A DNA stretch of 15,781 nucleotides from Planctomycetota bacterium (GTDB taxonomy: Bacteria > Planctomycetota > UBA8742 > SKZP01 > JAIOTL01): positions 1 through 15,781 of the forward strand of contig JAIOTL010000069.1 in the NCBI GenBank assembly GCA_021106775.1, read 5' to 3'. Below the pieces are notes generated by a model. That model searched no databases. It worked only from the letters and a program-made list of their open reading frames with translations, and was not told the origin of the DNA. The position numbers and the translations under genes are program-made. Below, piece by piece: positions 1 to 7,210 of this stretch (the stretch's first letter is position 1; each line of letters starts with the position of its first letter).

Positions 1-2
1 TA

Positions 3-164
3 AAATACCATGCACTGAAAGGTCATTCTATCGATTCTCCAATTATGGGTCATCCTTTATCATCATCAATCAATAAAAAAACATGTGCGCATAACGCAAG
101 AAGTTTTGCCGAAAAGAAAAAATCTAACAAGGAATCAACTAACTTGTTGTCTCCGAAATTATGA
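3..164 (+). CDS. possible 3' end of a gene entering from the left edge
   Basis: A frame open from the window edge runs 53 codons to a TGA. The predicted peptide is basic and polar and contains MGHPLSSSIN. The MGH-P/S context faintly recalls the C-terminal 'MGHS' box of phage-type tyrosine recombinases, which would suit an integrase beside an excisionase-like gene. However, no catalytic Arg-His-Arg or Tyr set is visible, and the expected Tyr after the GH box is absent. An open frame this short can occur by chance in AT-rich DNA, so I make no functional call. Confidence 0.2.
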   Translation, partial: KYHALKGHSIDSPIMGHPLSSSINKKTCAHNARSFAEKKKSNKESTNLLSPKL

Positions 165-626
165 AGTAATTTATCGCGTTCTGAGCAACCTAAAATTAAT
201 CAGCTTTAATTGAAAGGTGCGATTGCTAAGTATTCATTGTCGTTACATCATAATTTTTTAGCCACTATGCAAGATGGGGACACTGGTAACTTCGTAACCA
301 CAAATGTAAAGATATTTTTACATTGCGATCTTCACCCTTGGGAGAACCGCTGATTACCTGCATCACTTATTTTACACTTTGGCACATAATTTGCTACATA
401 TAAGCCGAGATTATTTTACGTATTGAAATATTAAGCCTTTGCTTGAGAACGTAGAATTTAGTGTTCGAAAAATTTAACGTGACAGCCAATAAGCTGTTAT
501 CAGGATTGGAATTTGGCAAATCATTTCTGAGGCAAATTTAAATCTCAATAATTATATAGCCAGTTTGATTGGGTGGTGCAGTATTGCCCAAGATTCTGAA
601 AATTATATTTTTGTTGAGGAATTTTT
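165..626. other. non-coding stretch upstream of the HTH gene
   Basis: No open frame of convincing length was found on either strand. The stretch holds one clear palindrome (303-324) and, at its right end, the ribosome binding site GAGGAA (616-621) of the HTH gene. No confident -35/-10 pair could be picked in this AT-rich sequence, although the promoter of the rightward HTH-Rep genes should lie here. Confidence 0.5.
303..324. promoter_or_regulatory. perfect 8-bp inverted repeat, possible operator
   Basis: AATGTAAA and TTTACATT are separated by 6 bp. The palindrome lies about 300 bp upstream of the first + strand gene, in non-coding DNA. There is no following T-run, so it does not look like a terminator. 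A dimeric repressor or recombinase-accessory site is possible, but nothing identifies the protein. Confidence 0.35.
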
Positions 627-878
627 TTGGAAAAGAAGATAGAAGAATTGTACCAGACATTTTTGAGAAAAAGTGACGATGAAGAATTCGTAAATTTGAA
701 GAAAGCATCGAGAATCACTGGGTTTGACATACAGACCCTTCGTAGATCCATTGAAGACCGAACCTTACCAGCTACAAAGCTGCGTCCAAAAAACTCACCA
801 CACAGAATATGGTTAAAAAACCTTGCTGAATTCTGCTTTTACGGGTACAGGAACGGTATCGTGAACAGCAGAAGCTAA
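627..878 (+). CDS. excisionase/MerR-like helix-turn-helix protein (HTH_17 type)
   Basis: This is a small DNA-binding protein of 83 aa. Residues about 20-70 follow the excisionase pattern: a first helix with 'NLKKASRITGF', a recognition helix 'DIQTLRRSIEDRTL', then a short wing with PATKLRP and a closing helix with LAEF. Such proteins act as recombination directionality factors or as small regulators of plasmid/phage genes. The start is TTG. There is no other Met or upstream in-frame start, and GAGGAA sits 5 bp upstream, which supports it. The gene precedes a Rep fragment and is separated from it by a hairpin element. A truncated paralogue lies at 1456-1611, ahead of the full Rep gene, so the HTH-Rep pairing has been duplicated. 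Whether it controls rep transcription or excision cannot be told from sequence. Confidence 0.7.
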   Translation: MEKKIEELYQTFLRKSDDEEFVNLKKASRITGFDIQTLRRSIEDRTLPATKLRPKNSPHRIWLKNLAEFCFYGYRNGIVNSRS

Positions 879-919
879 TGTTATGGGTTGTGCCTGCTCA
901 CCCTGAGTAGCAGGTTTTT
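868..919 (+). promoter_or_regulatory. conserved 52-bp block with terminator/attenuator-like hairpin, copy 1
   Basis: The block starts in the last codons of the HTH gene and ends in a T-run. CCTGCT (893-898) pairs with AGCAGG (909-914), and TTTTTT follows (915-920), the form of a Rho-independent terminator. An inner CTCA/TGAG pairing is also possible. GGGT (885-888) could instead pair with ACCC (900-903), which would compete with the hairpin. The next gene begins at 944, so the element lies between HTH and Rep, where an attenuator could act. A 50/52 identical copy lies at 1601-1652 in the equivalent position. Confidence 0.55.
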
Positions 920-943
920 TATAATTTTGGAAAAGAAGTAACT

Positions 944-1459
944 ATGAAAAAGCAAAAAATTGATAAAATTATTGGTTTTCCAGAAATTGAAATTTCACTC
1001 ATCCGAAAACGTACCCATTGCAAAGTTATGGTCGGATCACACATGGAATATCTTGCCAATCTCATTTCGAAAAATGCATGGTCCAATATAATTTTCAAAG
1101 GCAATTATAGATCCTCTGCGAACTTTGATCGAACTTCCTTTCTCATAATTGATGTTGACCATGGATTGACGATTAATGAAGGTATTGAAATGTTTAAAAA
1201 TTATACTCACATAATTGGTACAACTCGCAATCATCAAAAATCAAAAAGGGGAGAACCTGCGTATGATCGCTATAGAATTGTACTGATGCTTAGGAAGCAT
1301 ATATTTAGTGCTACGGATTATGATGCTACATGGACTGCATTTACTCAGAACAAATCGTGCTTCAATAATGGCTGTAAAAAATTATTTAGTTTATGGTTCA
1401 AATGTAATGAAATTAGATCAGTTAACAACAATGGCTGGCTCGTACCAGTAAACCAGTGA
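944..1459 (+). pseudogene. degenerate N-terminal fragment of a primase/Rep protein
   Basis: The frame encodes 171 aa that align along their whole length with the start of the large Rep gene (from 1678 through about 2310). Matching pieces include GNYRSSANF against GNYRLSENF, IIDVDHG against ALDIDND, TTRNHQ against TSRNHQ, and GWLVPV against GNLVPV. The DxD and RNH motifs survive, but the third motif (VDPATKDAARYWYP in Rep) is unrecognisable here. In another frame, 1368-1412 reads MAVKNYLVYGSNVMK, which restores similarity, so two compensating indels probably scramble residues of about 140-155. Everything after the primase-like domain is missing. The start is ATG, with AGAAG upstream. It might still make a small truncated protein, but it looks like a decaying duplicate rather than a working polymerase. 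Confidence 0.75.
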
Positions 1460-1611
1460 GCATTTCAGTATCAACTTTAAGGCGTCGGATAATTTCGGGT
1501 GTATTGAAATACCTGAGACCACATGGGCGATATCTGATTAGATTGATAGATTTAGCAGAATTTCTTACTGGAGGTCTGAAGAAAAATGGAATCACTGACT
1601 GCAGAAGCTAG
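1456..1611 (+). pseudogene. 5'-truncated copy of the HTH gene
   Basis: An open frame of 51 codons from GTG 1456, too short for most gene callers, ends in the same SRS/CRS-stop as the HTH gene at 627-878. Aligned pieces are STLRRRIISGVL against QTLRRSIEDRTL, DLAEF against NLAEF, and the C-terminal ITDCRS against IVNSRS. The first helix of the domain is missing: upstream in this frame a TAA occurs at 1423-1425, and the frame overlaps the end of the Rep fragment by 4 bp. It still has the recognition helix and a wing (LRPHGRYLIR) that fit the excisionase family well. It is probably the remnant of the HTH gene that originally preceded the full Rep gene, with its 5' end replaced by the Rep fragment. 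A functional short protein translated by coupling is possible but less likely. Confidence 0.65.
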
Positions 1612-1652
1612 TGTTATGGGTTATGCCTGCTCACCCTGAGTAGCAGGTTTTT
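1601..1652 (+). promoter_or_regulatory. conserved 52-bp block with terminator/attenuator-like hairpin, copy 2
   Basis: This block differs from copy 1 (868-919) at only two positions. One difference changes the HTH stop codon from TAA to TAG and is therefore neutral. The other lies in the spacer before the hairpin. CCTGCT (1626-1631) pairs with AGCAGG (1642-1647), followed by TTTTT. It precedes the Rep start at 1678 by 25 bp. The near identity contrasts with strongly diverged coding sequence on both sides. Confidence 0.55.
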
Positions 1653-1677
1653 ATTTTAATTATTATTGGGGGCAACT

Positions 1678-1968
1678 ATGCCAGATTTTATTAAAAAAAA
1701 CAATTCTGATTTTGAAGAGCCGACTGAAAACCTTTCAAAACAATCGAATGAAGACAACAATCCTAATGCAAGTTTACAGAATTATGCTGACAAGGCGCAT
1801 GCAGCTAATAAAGCAGATGAAAGTTTTGAAATAAGCATTGTGTACGGCTTGACTCAATGCGAAACGCGTAAAATCAAGGATGTAAAAACCCTGTCCGAAT
1901 TGATATGCCAGAATGAGTGGACGCATCATATATACGAAGGCAACTACCGACTCTCGGAAAACTTTTAA
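1678..1968 (+). CDS. N-terminal part of primase-helicase Rep, ended by an in-frame TAA
   Basis: These are the first 96 codons of the large replication gene. ATG 1678 is preferred over the upstream TTG at 1666 because GGGGG at 1668-1672 gives a good ribosome binding site 5 bp before it. About 50 residues of polar, probably disordered sequence come first. A conserved stretch follows, 'FEISIVYGL' to 'GNYRLSENF', which matches the upstream Rep fragment. TAA at 1966-1968 then interrupts a frame that continues without shift into the next 1354 codons. In the fragment copy the matching position is a sense codon (GNYRSSANF followed by D). The simplest reading is a recent nonsense mutation, for example TTA to TAA. 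Sequencing error or translational readthrough are alternatives. Confidence 0.6.
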   Translation: MPDFIKKNNSDFEEPTENLSKQSNEDNNPNASLQNYADKAHAANKADESFEISIVYGLTQCETRKIKDVKTLSELICQNEWTHHIYEGNYRLSENF

Positions 1969-1977
1969 AAAGCTGAA

Positions 1978-4900
1978 GTGATTGCGCTTGATATCGACAA
2001 CGACAAAGGAGAAAAATGTTCACTTGAGGAAGCAAAGAAAAAATTCGCATCTTACAAGCATATCATCGCAACATCGCGAAATCATCAGCAGATAAAAAAG
2101 GAGAAACCTGCTGTCGACCGGTTCAGAGTGGTTCTATTCCTTGAAAAACCAATAACAGACGTCAATACATATACGCAAACCTGGCTAGCTCTGGAAGAAC
2201 AGTTCCCTTTCGTCGATCCAGCAACAAAAGATGCTGCCAGATATTGGTATCCATGCAAAAAAGTTATTTCAATCAAAGAGAGCGGGAATCTTGTCCCGGT
2301 GAAGGATATAACTGTAGTTAAAGTTGATTTTCAGAAGCCTCTGTCCAAGCCAAAGTTGAAATTTCCTCAAATGAAGGGGATTGACAATGGTGAATATAGC
2401 AACTATGGGAAAGAAACTGTAAATGATAAGCTTGAAGCTTATGTTGACACGCTTGACGTTGCGAAGAAACTGCTCCAACTTGGTAAACATGAAAAGCTCT
2501 CAAACACAAACATTAAATTCTTCTCACCCGTTGCAAACGAGAGTATAGCTTCGCTGAATGTTGATACAAAGAACAACAGGTGGAAGGATTTTTCTAGCAG
2601 TGGGGGATCTGGTGGCAAAATGCTTGAACTTTTCCATTATTGTATGCATAAGACCTGCAAAATTCCACGTGAATCATTTGTTAAGGTTGTTAAGGATTTC
2701 TGCCAAGAATTTGGAATTCCGGAAGATGCCATATTGTCAGGCTATAGATCTGAGGATGACAAAGTTGGTAAAGAAAGAAAAAACACCGAAAGTATTGATG
2801 TTCTAATTGATATGGAAGATTTTGCGCTGAACTTTCAAAAACTTAGTGATTCGGATCTACTTTATCAGCTGATGATAGAGAACACCGAAAGAACTGCTGA
2901 AATGAAAGAACAGATCGATGCTGAAATCTTTAACAGAACGAAGTCGCTGCACGTAAAAAATGATGAAGAATTGTTCGAAATGTTCAGCGATTCAGAATGT
3001 CAGGACAAAGATAAAGTTGCGTTAGATGTGCATCGTCGAGACAAGTTTTCCGAATTCATGCCTAAACTTATTGCTCAGAATCAGGATTTCGATCCAGATT
3101 ATCAGAAAACTTTATATTTGTACTCGAAGGAAGTCCTGAATAAGTTGTTTCCGGAAAAGCAATCGGTGCTTGAATACCTGACAAACCGAGGAGTTACCAA
3201 TGATTATTTCAAAGATGAGCTAGGGAATTCGTTGATAATTCCAGGAATTTTCCAATGTGAAAACAAACTGGATGCATTTAGTTATCTGACTCAGACGGAT
3301 ATCTGCAGAAATGATTTTACGGAAATAATTGATGCTGAACTTGATGCATTGAAGATTATTCCGACATATGCAAAGTTTCAACTCGTACTTTTGCTCCTAT
3401 TTGAGATGCTGAATTGTGCCATTGAAGAACAATCTTCTGACGCTGCTGCTTTGGCAAAAGCTTTTGTTGAAGGCAGGGATGCGATGCATGAGCTTATTAA
3501 GTGTCCAGAGTACACCAATATGGCAGATTTTTTTAATGGGGCTAACGAAATTCTTGAAGTGCAATTTAAGCTGGAGTTGATTTCACTGGATGCTTCTGTG
3601 AAAAAGAAGGTTAAAGAATTGACGGGCTTGACTGTTAAGCCGGGTGAAACTATGGCAAAATTGTTAAAACAGTTGGAAAAAAGTGCTAAACACAAGGAAT
3701 TATTAAATTTTTTCAAGTTGTTTACGATGCTTGTTTCAGGAGCTGAGAAAAGTAAATCGAAACGTGAATTAATCGATACATTCATCCGAAGTTCTTTCAA
3801 TCGCTTTCCTTTAATCTGGCGAGATCTTGACGGAAAAATCGGCAAGATCGAGCTGAGGACAGTCGAACAGAAAGATGGAACTGCAAAGGTTTTGAAGCCG
3901 AAATTGGTTGAGACCCCGTTAAAACCTGGTGTTTACTTCAGTTGGCAGGATGTAAACAAGCAAAGTTACAGTAATCTTATCCTCGTAGAAGGTCCGTTTG
4001 ACTGTTTGCAGATTACGAAAACGTTGATTGACAACGAAATGCATAGCAAATATCTTGCTGTGGCGTACGGTGGGGTGTCCCAAGTGGATAATGCCAATGA
4101 AATCATTCATCACATACAAACGAAGTGTCCAAATATTAAAACAATCGTAATTGCAGACAATGGTGAAGCCGGAGAAAATTCTGCAAAGCACATTGCTGGT
4201 AAAAACAGCAAAACGAATGCAGTATGTTTGCCTGAAGACTGTGAATTCAAAGACATTGATGATTATCTACGAGCTTTTCCAGCTGAAGAGAGATGGGATA
4301 AATTATCACAAATCCTCATTCAAAAGAGACCACTTCGCGACCTTATTTTTAAAATCGAGGACAGATTTGACCTAAATTCAGAGAAAAACATTGAAATCAC
4401 TGATGCTGATAAGATTGTAAAAAAAGAATGGCGACAAGAAGTGATATCCGGGCAGGATATATATTTCGAAGTGCTGTATGACTCGGTAAGTTATTACGTA
4501 AATGTTTTCGACGGTGAACATGAAATTGACAAAAGATTATTTCTGTTGGATGATGAGAAAGATGAAGATGTAAGACGTAAATTTTTCGCAAAATTAGGCT
4601 TATCGGATACTACTCATCAAATTTTCAAGAATCTTACCGAGACCATGAAGAGCAGATCTAAACATGCTGATCTTACATTGTGGTCGCATATGCCTGAAGA
4701 TTATTCTCTCATTTCTGTACAAAACTCCACAGATACATACTTAGAGATATTTCCGAAAACAGTCGAAGAACGGAAAATTGGTGAAGAAATGCTAATTTAT
4801 AAAGATCTGAATACAAAGATTGTTTCCTGGAAGTACGATAAAGGCAAAATCGAAGTTGGAAAAGAGATATTCGAGAAATTCATTAAATCAACAAATTTTA

Positions 4901-6042
4901 ATAGTGATGAGCAGCATTTTATCGAGGTTTTCTCAATTATGCTTCCTGTTTTTACTGCTTTTTACAAGCATAATAAGCCTTCTTTTCTGTTCTTGTTCTG
5001 CGGAAGCACTGAGAGCGGGAAGAATGCAACTGTTGAAGCATTGTTAAAGCTTTGGTTTGGTGACAATGCATTTTGTGATTTCTCTCCCAGCTTTGGCAAA
5101 CCTGAGAGTCCTGAAGAACTCTTTCATGATATTGGTGGAAAACCAGTGATTGTCTTCGATGAGATAATCAAACGTTTGTCATCAGAACATTGCACAAAAC
5201 TGAATACTCTGGCAAACGGTGGAACAACAAGCGTTTCTGCGATTAGAAAAAGATTCGATGTTAAATTTGAAGGAGTGCCGATATTCTTAGGCAGAGAAGA
5301 ACATAAATCTCTGCCGGTTGACACTGCTAACAGGTTCATCGAGATTAAAACTAAAGGAAATTTGGCTGCAAAAAAATCAGAAGTGTGGAAAGAAACTGAA
5401 GAAATATTAAAAAACAGGGATGCAGTGTTGAGCTACTTTATTTCCGTGTTGCAGGATACGCTGAGTAAATTAAATAAAGGATTCAAGGCGGAGAAGTATT
5501 TCACTCGAGCAAGAGATTTTGAAAAGTTGTTCTGGGCTTGTTCAACTATTTTATTTAAGGAAGAATTCCTTGTGAGTTTTTTTAAAAGAGCTGCGACTAC
5601 ACAAAATCAGTCAGGGTTCATTTCTTATCCTGAAGTCGAAGTTTTAAACGAGTTGTTCGAAAACTTTTTTAAATCCGAGCAATATGACAATGATAGGAAC
5701 AAATTGATCAATAAAAACTCGAAATTGTTCAATGCTGAAATTCAAATCGCTGATAAAGCTAAACTTCGGATTGAAACTATGAAAAGCATCATCAAAGGGG
5801 AGAATGTGCAATTCAGCGATTTTGTGAGTTTCATACGAGAATACGCTTTGATAATTAAGGCTGAGAATCAGAGCGAAATTGTAAAATCCGCGAATAGATT
5901 GAGGCAACGATTGCCTGAAATCAAACGCCTTCTGAAAAATGAAACAGGTGTCGAAATTGAAATAATTGAGGAAAGGAATAAAAATTATCTGAAGTTTAAT
6001 TATCCAAAGAATGACGATGGTGAATATAATACGCCAATATAG
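1978..6042 (+). CDS. large primase-helicase (AEP-like / TOPRIM / AAA+ P-loop) replication protein
   Basis: This 1354-codon frame continues the one beginning at 1678. Numbering here starts at GTG 1978, a formal start with no good ribosome binding site. An archaeo-eukaryotic-primase-like domain shows DID at 5-7, SRNHQ at 33-37 (H36), DRFRVVL from 47 and DPATKDAARYWYP at 81-93. Residues 181-220 resemble a CHC2 primase region that has lost its zinc ligands (FFSPVANES, NNRWKDF, GGSGGK). A TOPRIM domain has EGPFD at 671-675 and DNGEAG at 727-732, where DxDxAG is usual. A P-loop domain has GSTESGKN at 1009-1016, with Asn after the Lys, and the Walker B core IVFDEI (D1061, E1062), recalling SF3/DUF927-type helicases. 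The expected role is to open and prime a plasmid-, phage- or satellite-type origin. The iteron-like repeats directly downstream fit this. The stop at 1966-1968 and the variant catalytic residues leave its activity open. Confidence 0.75.
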   Translation: MIALDIDNDKGEKCSLEEAKKKFASYKHIIATSRNHQQIKKEKPAVDRFRVVLFLEKPITDVNTYTQTWLALEEQFPFVDPATKDAARYWYPCKKVISIKESGNLVPVKDITVVKVDFQKPLSKPKLKFPQMKGIDNGEYSNYGKETVNDKLEAYVDTLDVAKKLLQLGKHEKLSNTNIKFFSPVANESIASLNVDTKNNRWKDFSSSGGSGGKMLELFHYCMHKTCKIPRESFVKVVKDFCQEFGIPEDAILSGYRSEDDKVGKERKNTESIDVLIDMEDFALNFQKLSDSDLLYQLMIENTERTAEMKEQIDAEIFNRTKSLHVKNDEELFEMFSDSECQDKDKVALDVHRRDKFSEFMPKLIAQNQDFDPDYQKTLYLYSKEVLNKLFPEKQSVLEYLTNRGVTNDYFKDELGNSLIIPGIFQCENKLDAFSYLTQTDICRNDFTEIIDAELDALKIIPTYAKFQLVLLLLFEMLNCAIEEQSSDAAALAKAFVEGRDAMHELIKCPEYTNMADFFNGANEILEVQFKLELISLDASVKKKVKELTGLTVKPGETMAKLLKQLEKSAKHKELLNFFKLFTMLVSGAEKSKSKRELIDTFIRSSFNRFPLIWRDLDGKIGKIELRTVEQKDGTAKVLKPKLVETPLKPGVYFSWQDVNKQSYSNLILVEGPFDCLQITKTLIDNEMHSKYLAVAYGGVSQVDNANEIIHHIQTKCPNIKTIVIADNGEAGENSAKHIAGKNSKTNAVCLPEDCEFKDIDDYLRAFPAEERWDKLSQILIQKRPLRDLIFKIEDRFDLNSEKNIEITDADKIVKKEWRQEVISGQDIYFEVLYDSVSYYVNVFDGEHEIDKRLFLLDDEKDEDVRRKFFAKLGLSDTTHQIFKNLTETMKSRSKHADLTLWSHMPEDYSLISVQNSTDTYLEIFPKTVEERKIGEEMLIYKDLNTKIVSWKYDKGKIEVGKEIFEKFIKSTNFNSDEQHFIEVFSIMLPVFTAFYKHNKPSFLFLFCGSTESGKNATVEALLKLWFGDNAFCDFSPSFGKPESPEELFHDIGGKPVIVFDEIIKRLSSEHCTKLNTLANGGTTSVSAIRKRFDVKFEGVPIFLGREEHKSLPVDTANRFIEIKTKGNLAAKKSEVWKETEEILKNRDAVLSYFISVLQDTLSKLNKGFKAEKYFTRARDFEKLFWACSTILFKEEFLVSFFKRAATTQNQSGFISYPEVEVLNELFENFFKSEQYDNDRNKLINKNSKLFNAEIQIADKAKLRIETMKSIIKGENVQFSDFVSFIREYALIIKAENQSEIVKSANRLRQRLPEIKRLLKNETGVEIEIIEERNKNYLKFNYPKNDDGEYNTPI

Positions 6043-6070
6043 CCAATTGTGATGTGCTTATTGTAGAAAA

Positions 6071-6442
6071 TGTTAGGATGGATAGGCTACGTTAGGATAG
6101 AATTTTGAGTATCCTAACAGCTGTATCCCTTGAATCTCTAAGTGTAGATTAAATGTGTTAGGATAGATAGGATACTTTGTTATAGACCTATAAAATCTAA
6201 TATTATATATAATAATACACGTATCGCATTGTTATTATTATTACCCCCTGCATAGTTTTCTCAGCTTATATGTACAAAAGCAGAGTATCCTAACAAAATC
6301 TTCTCTACGCCTTTAACAACAGTATATACATCGCTGTTAGGATAGATAAGGCTTACATATCAATTGATACAGCATGGTATACACGCCATTACATTGCAAT
6401 ATATGAGTTGTAGGATTCCAAACAAAAATAATAGATCCTAAC
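6071..6442. repeat. dispersed iteron-like array (GTTAGGAT family), candidate replication origin
   Basis: The core GTTAGGAT or close variants recur in both orientations in non-coding DNA after the Rep stop. Long forms are GTTAGGATGGATAGGCTAC (6072-6090), GTTAGGATAGATAGGATAC (6157-6175) and a 21-bp variant at 6336-6356. Another forward copy at 6091-6099 pairs with TATCCTAAC at 6110-6118 as a perfect 9-bp inverted repeat with a 10-bp loop. Reverse copies lie at 6285-6294 and 6435-6442, and a weak forward copy lies at 6411-6416. Iterons beside a rep gene with an AT-rich block between them are typical of plasmid and phage origins. The protein that binds them is not known from sequence; Rep itself is the natural candidate. 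Confidence 0.65.
6176..6243. other. AT-rich stretch inside the iteron array, possible unwinding element
   Basis: Nearly unbroken A/T sequence lies between the second and third long iterons. It includes alternating TA runs at 6202-6216 and repeated TTA triplets at 6230-6243, followed by CCCCC. The position between repeats next to rep is what an origin melting region would show. The whole neighbourhood is AT-rich, so composition alone is weak evidence. Confidence 0.4.
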
Positions 6443-6754
6443 ATTTTTACATATTCACTACGAAATTGAAGTGTTCGACAGATGTGGTTTTAACTTTAGA
6501 ATGATTCCAGATGTTTAATCCAGACCAAACATAATTTAGTGGACGAGAATTTCTTATGTACGAGCAACAGTTTGATGAGAATTTCATTACAATGAGTTTT
6601 CCCATTAAACATTGCCAATAAGTTGTATGTTTTACCAATAATGACAAACACGCAAATATTGCTGCACTATTCAGATATCTGTTAGGCACCGAAGGTCAAT
6701 TTGAAAGAAACATAAGAGCTGTATCCCTTATATATCAGAGTCTACAGCACTGTT
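6443..6754. other. gene-free stretch between the two repeat families
   Basis: I see no supported gene here. An 80-codon minus-strand frame (6447-6689) starts at GTG without a ribosome binding site and looks like nothing I know. One further GTTAGGCA motif lies at 6681-6688 and links the two repeat families through their shared GTTAGG core. Confidence 0.4.
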
Positions 6755-6953
6755 TTAGGCAAATTAGGCAAATTTATGGGGAAAACATCTGAGAGCTTAG
6801 TCATTTTTTTGTTTACCAGTCAGTTTTTTTTTAGAAATTTCTCCCGTTTAATCTGGAAAAATACCTAAATTGCCTAACGACAGTCTGCGAATGCGAATAA
6901 ACAAGGACTAAACACCGTAGGCTAATCTGGATTCAACCTAAATTGCCTAACGA
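6755..6953. repeat. second TTAGG-based repeat family
   Basis: TTAGGCAAA occurs twice in tandem (6755-6763, 6764-6772). ACCTAAATTGCCTAACGA occurs twice as an 18-bp perfect direct repeat at 6863-6880 and 6936-6953, 73 bp apart. Read on the minus strand, each 18-mer contains GTTAGGCAA and TTTAGG, the same core facing the other way. This core resembles the GTTAGGAT family 300-800 bp to the left, so one protein, or two paralogues such as Rep and the HTH protein, might recognise both. The intervening sequence has no gene. Confidence 0.6.
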
Positions 6954-7137
6954 ACCTATAAATGTACTCATCGATTTCGAGTTCGAGTCAATTAAAACAT
7001 CGGGAATATTTTCGGGGATTGTGCTGAAATGAACTTGGCTTATCGAATATGTTGTGTGAGCAATGAAGTTTCGAAGCGGAAAAGATTGAAGCCAACCTGA
7101 GAAACGAACTCACACTTTTTCTCAGTTACTTGATTGT
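6954..7137. other. gene-free spacer
   Basis: No supported gene or RNA was found. A TTTCGAGTTCGAGT motif near 6976-6989 resembles the core of the repeat block that follows at 7138. Confidence 0.3.
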
Positions 7138-7210
7138 TGAAGTTTTTTCGAGTTAATTCCATAAAGGAACTTTTTCGAGTTAATCCGTTAATGGAACTTT
7201 TTCGAGTTAG
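7138..7210. repeat. three direct repeats of 27-28 bp
   Basis: Units begin at 7138, 7166 and 7193 and share the core AACTTTTTCGAGTTA (GAAGTTTTTTCGAG in the first unit). The tail ATTCCATAAA/ATCCGTTAAT is present in the first two. Each core has a small dyad, AACT/AGTT, around TTTTCG. There are no unique spacers of CRISPR size. Arm sites for a recombinase, binding sites for a regulator, or simple slippage products are all possible. Confidence 0.6.

Noticed and set aside
3378..3845. 155-codon minus-strand frame inside the Rep gene
   Set aside because: It is an antisense shadow of a well-supported coding region with clear domain motifs on the other strand.
6447..6689. 80-codon minus-strand open frame between the repeat families
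   Set aside because: It has a GTG start without a ribosome binding site, no recognisable motif, and lies in a repeat-bearing non-coding region; its composition looks like chance.
7138..7210. CRISPR array
   Set aside because: Only three units follow each other almost without spacers, and no cas genes are present.
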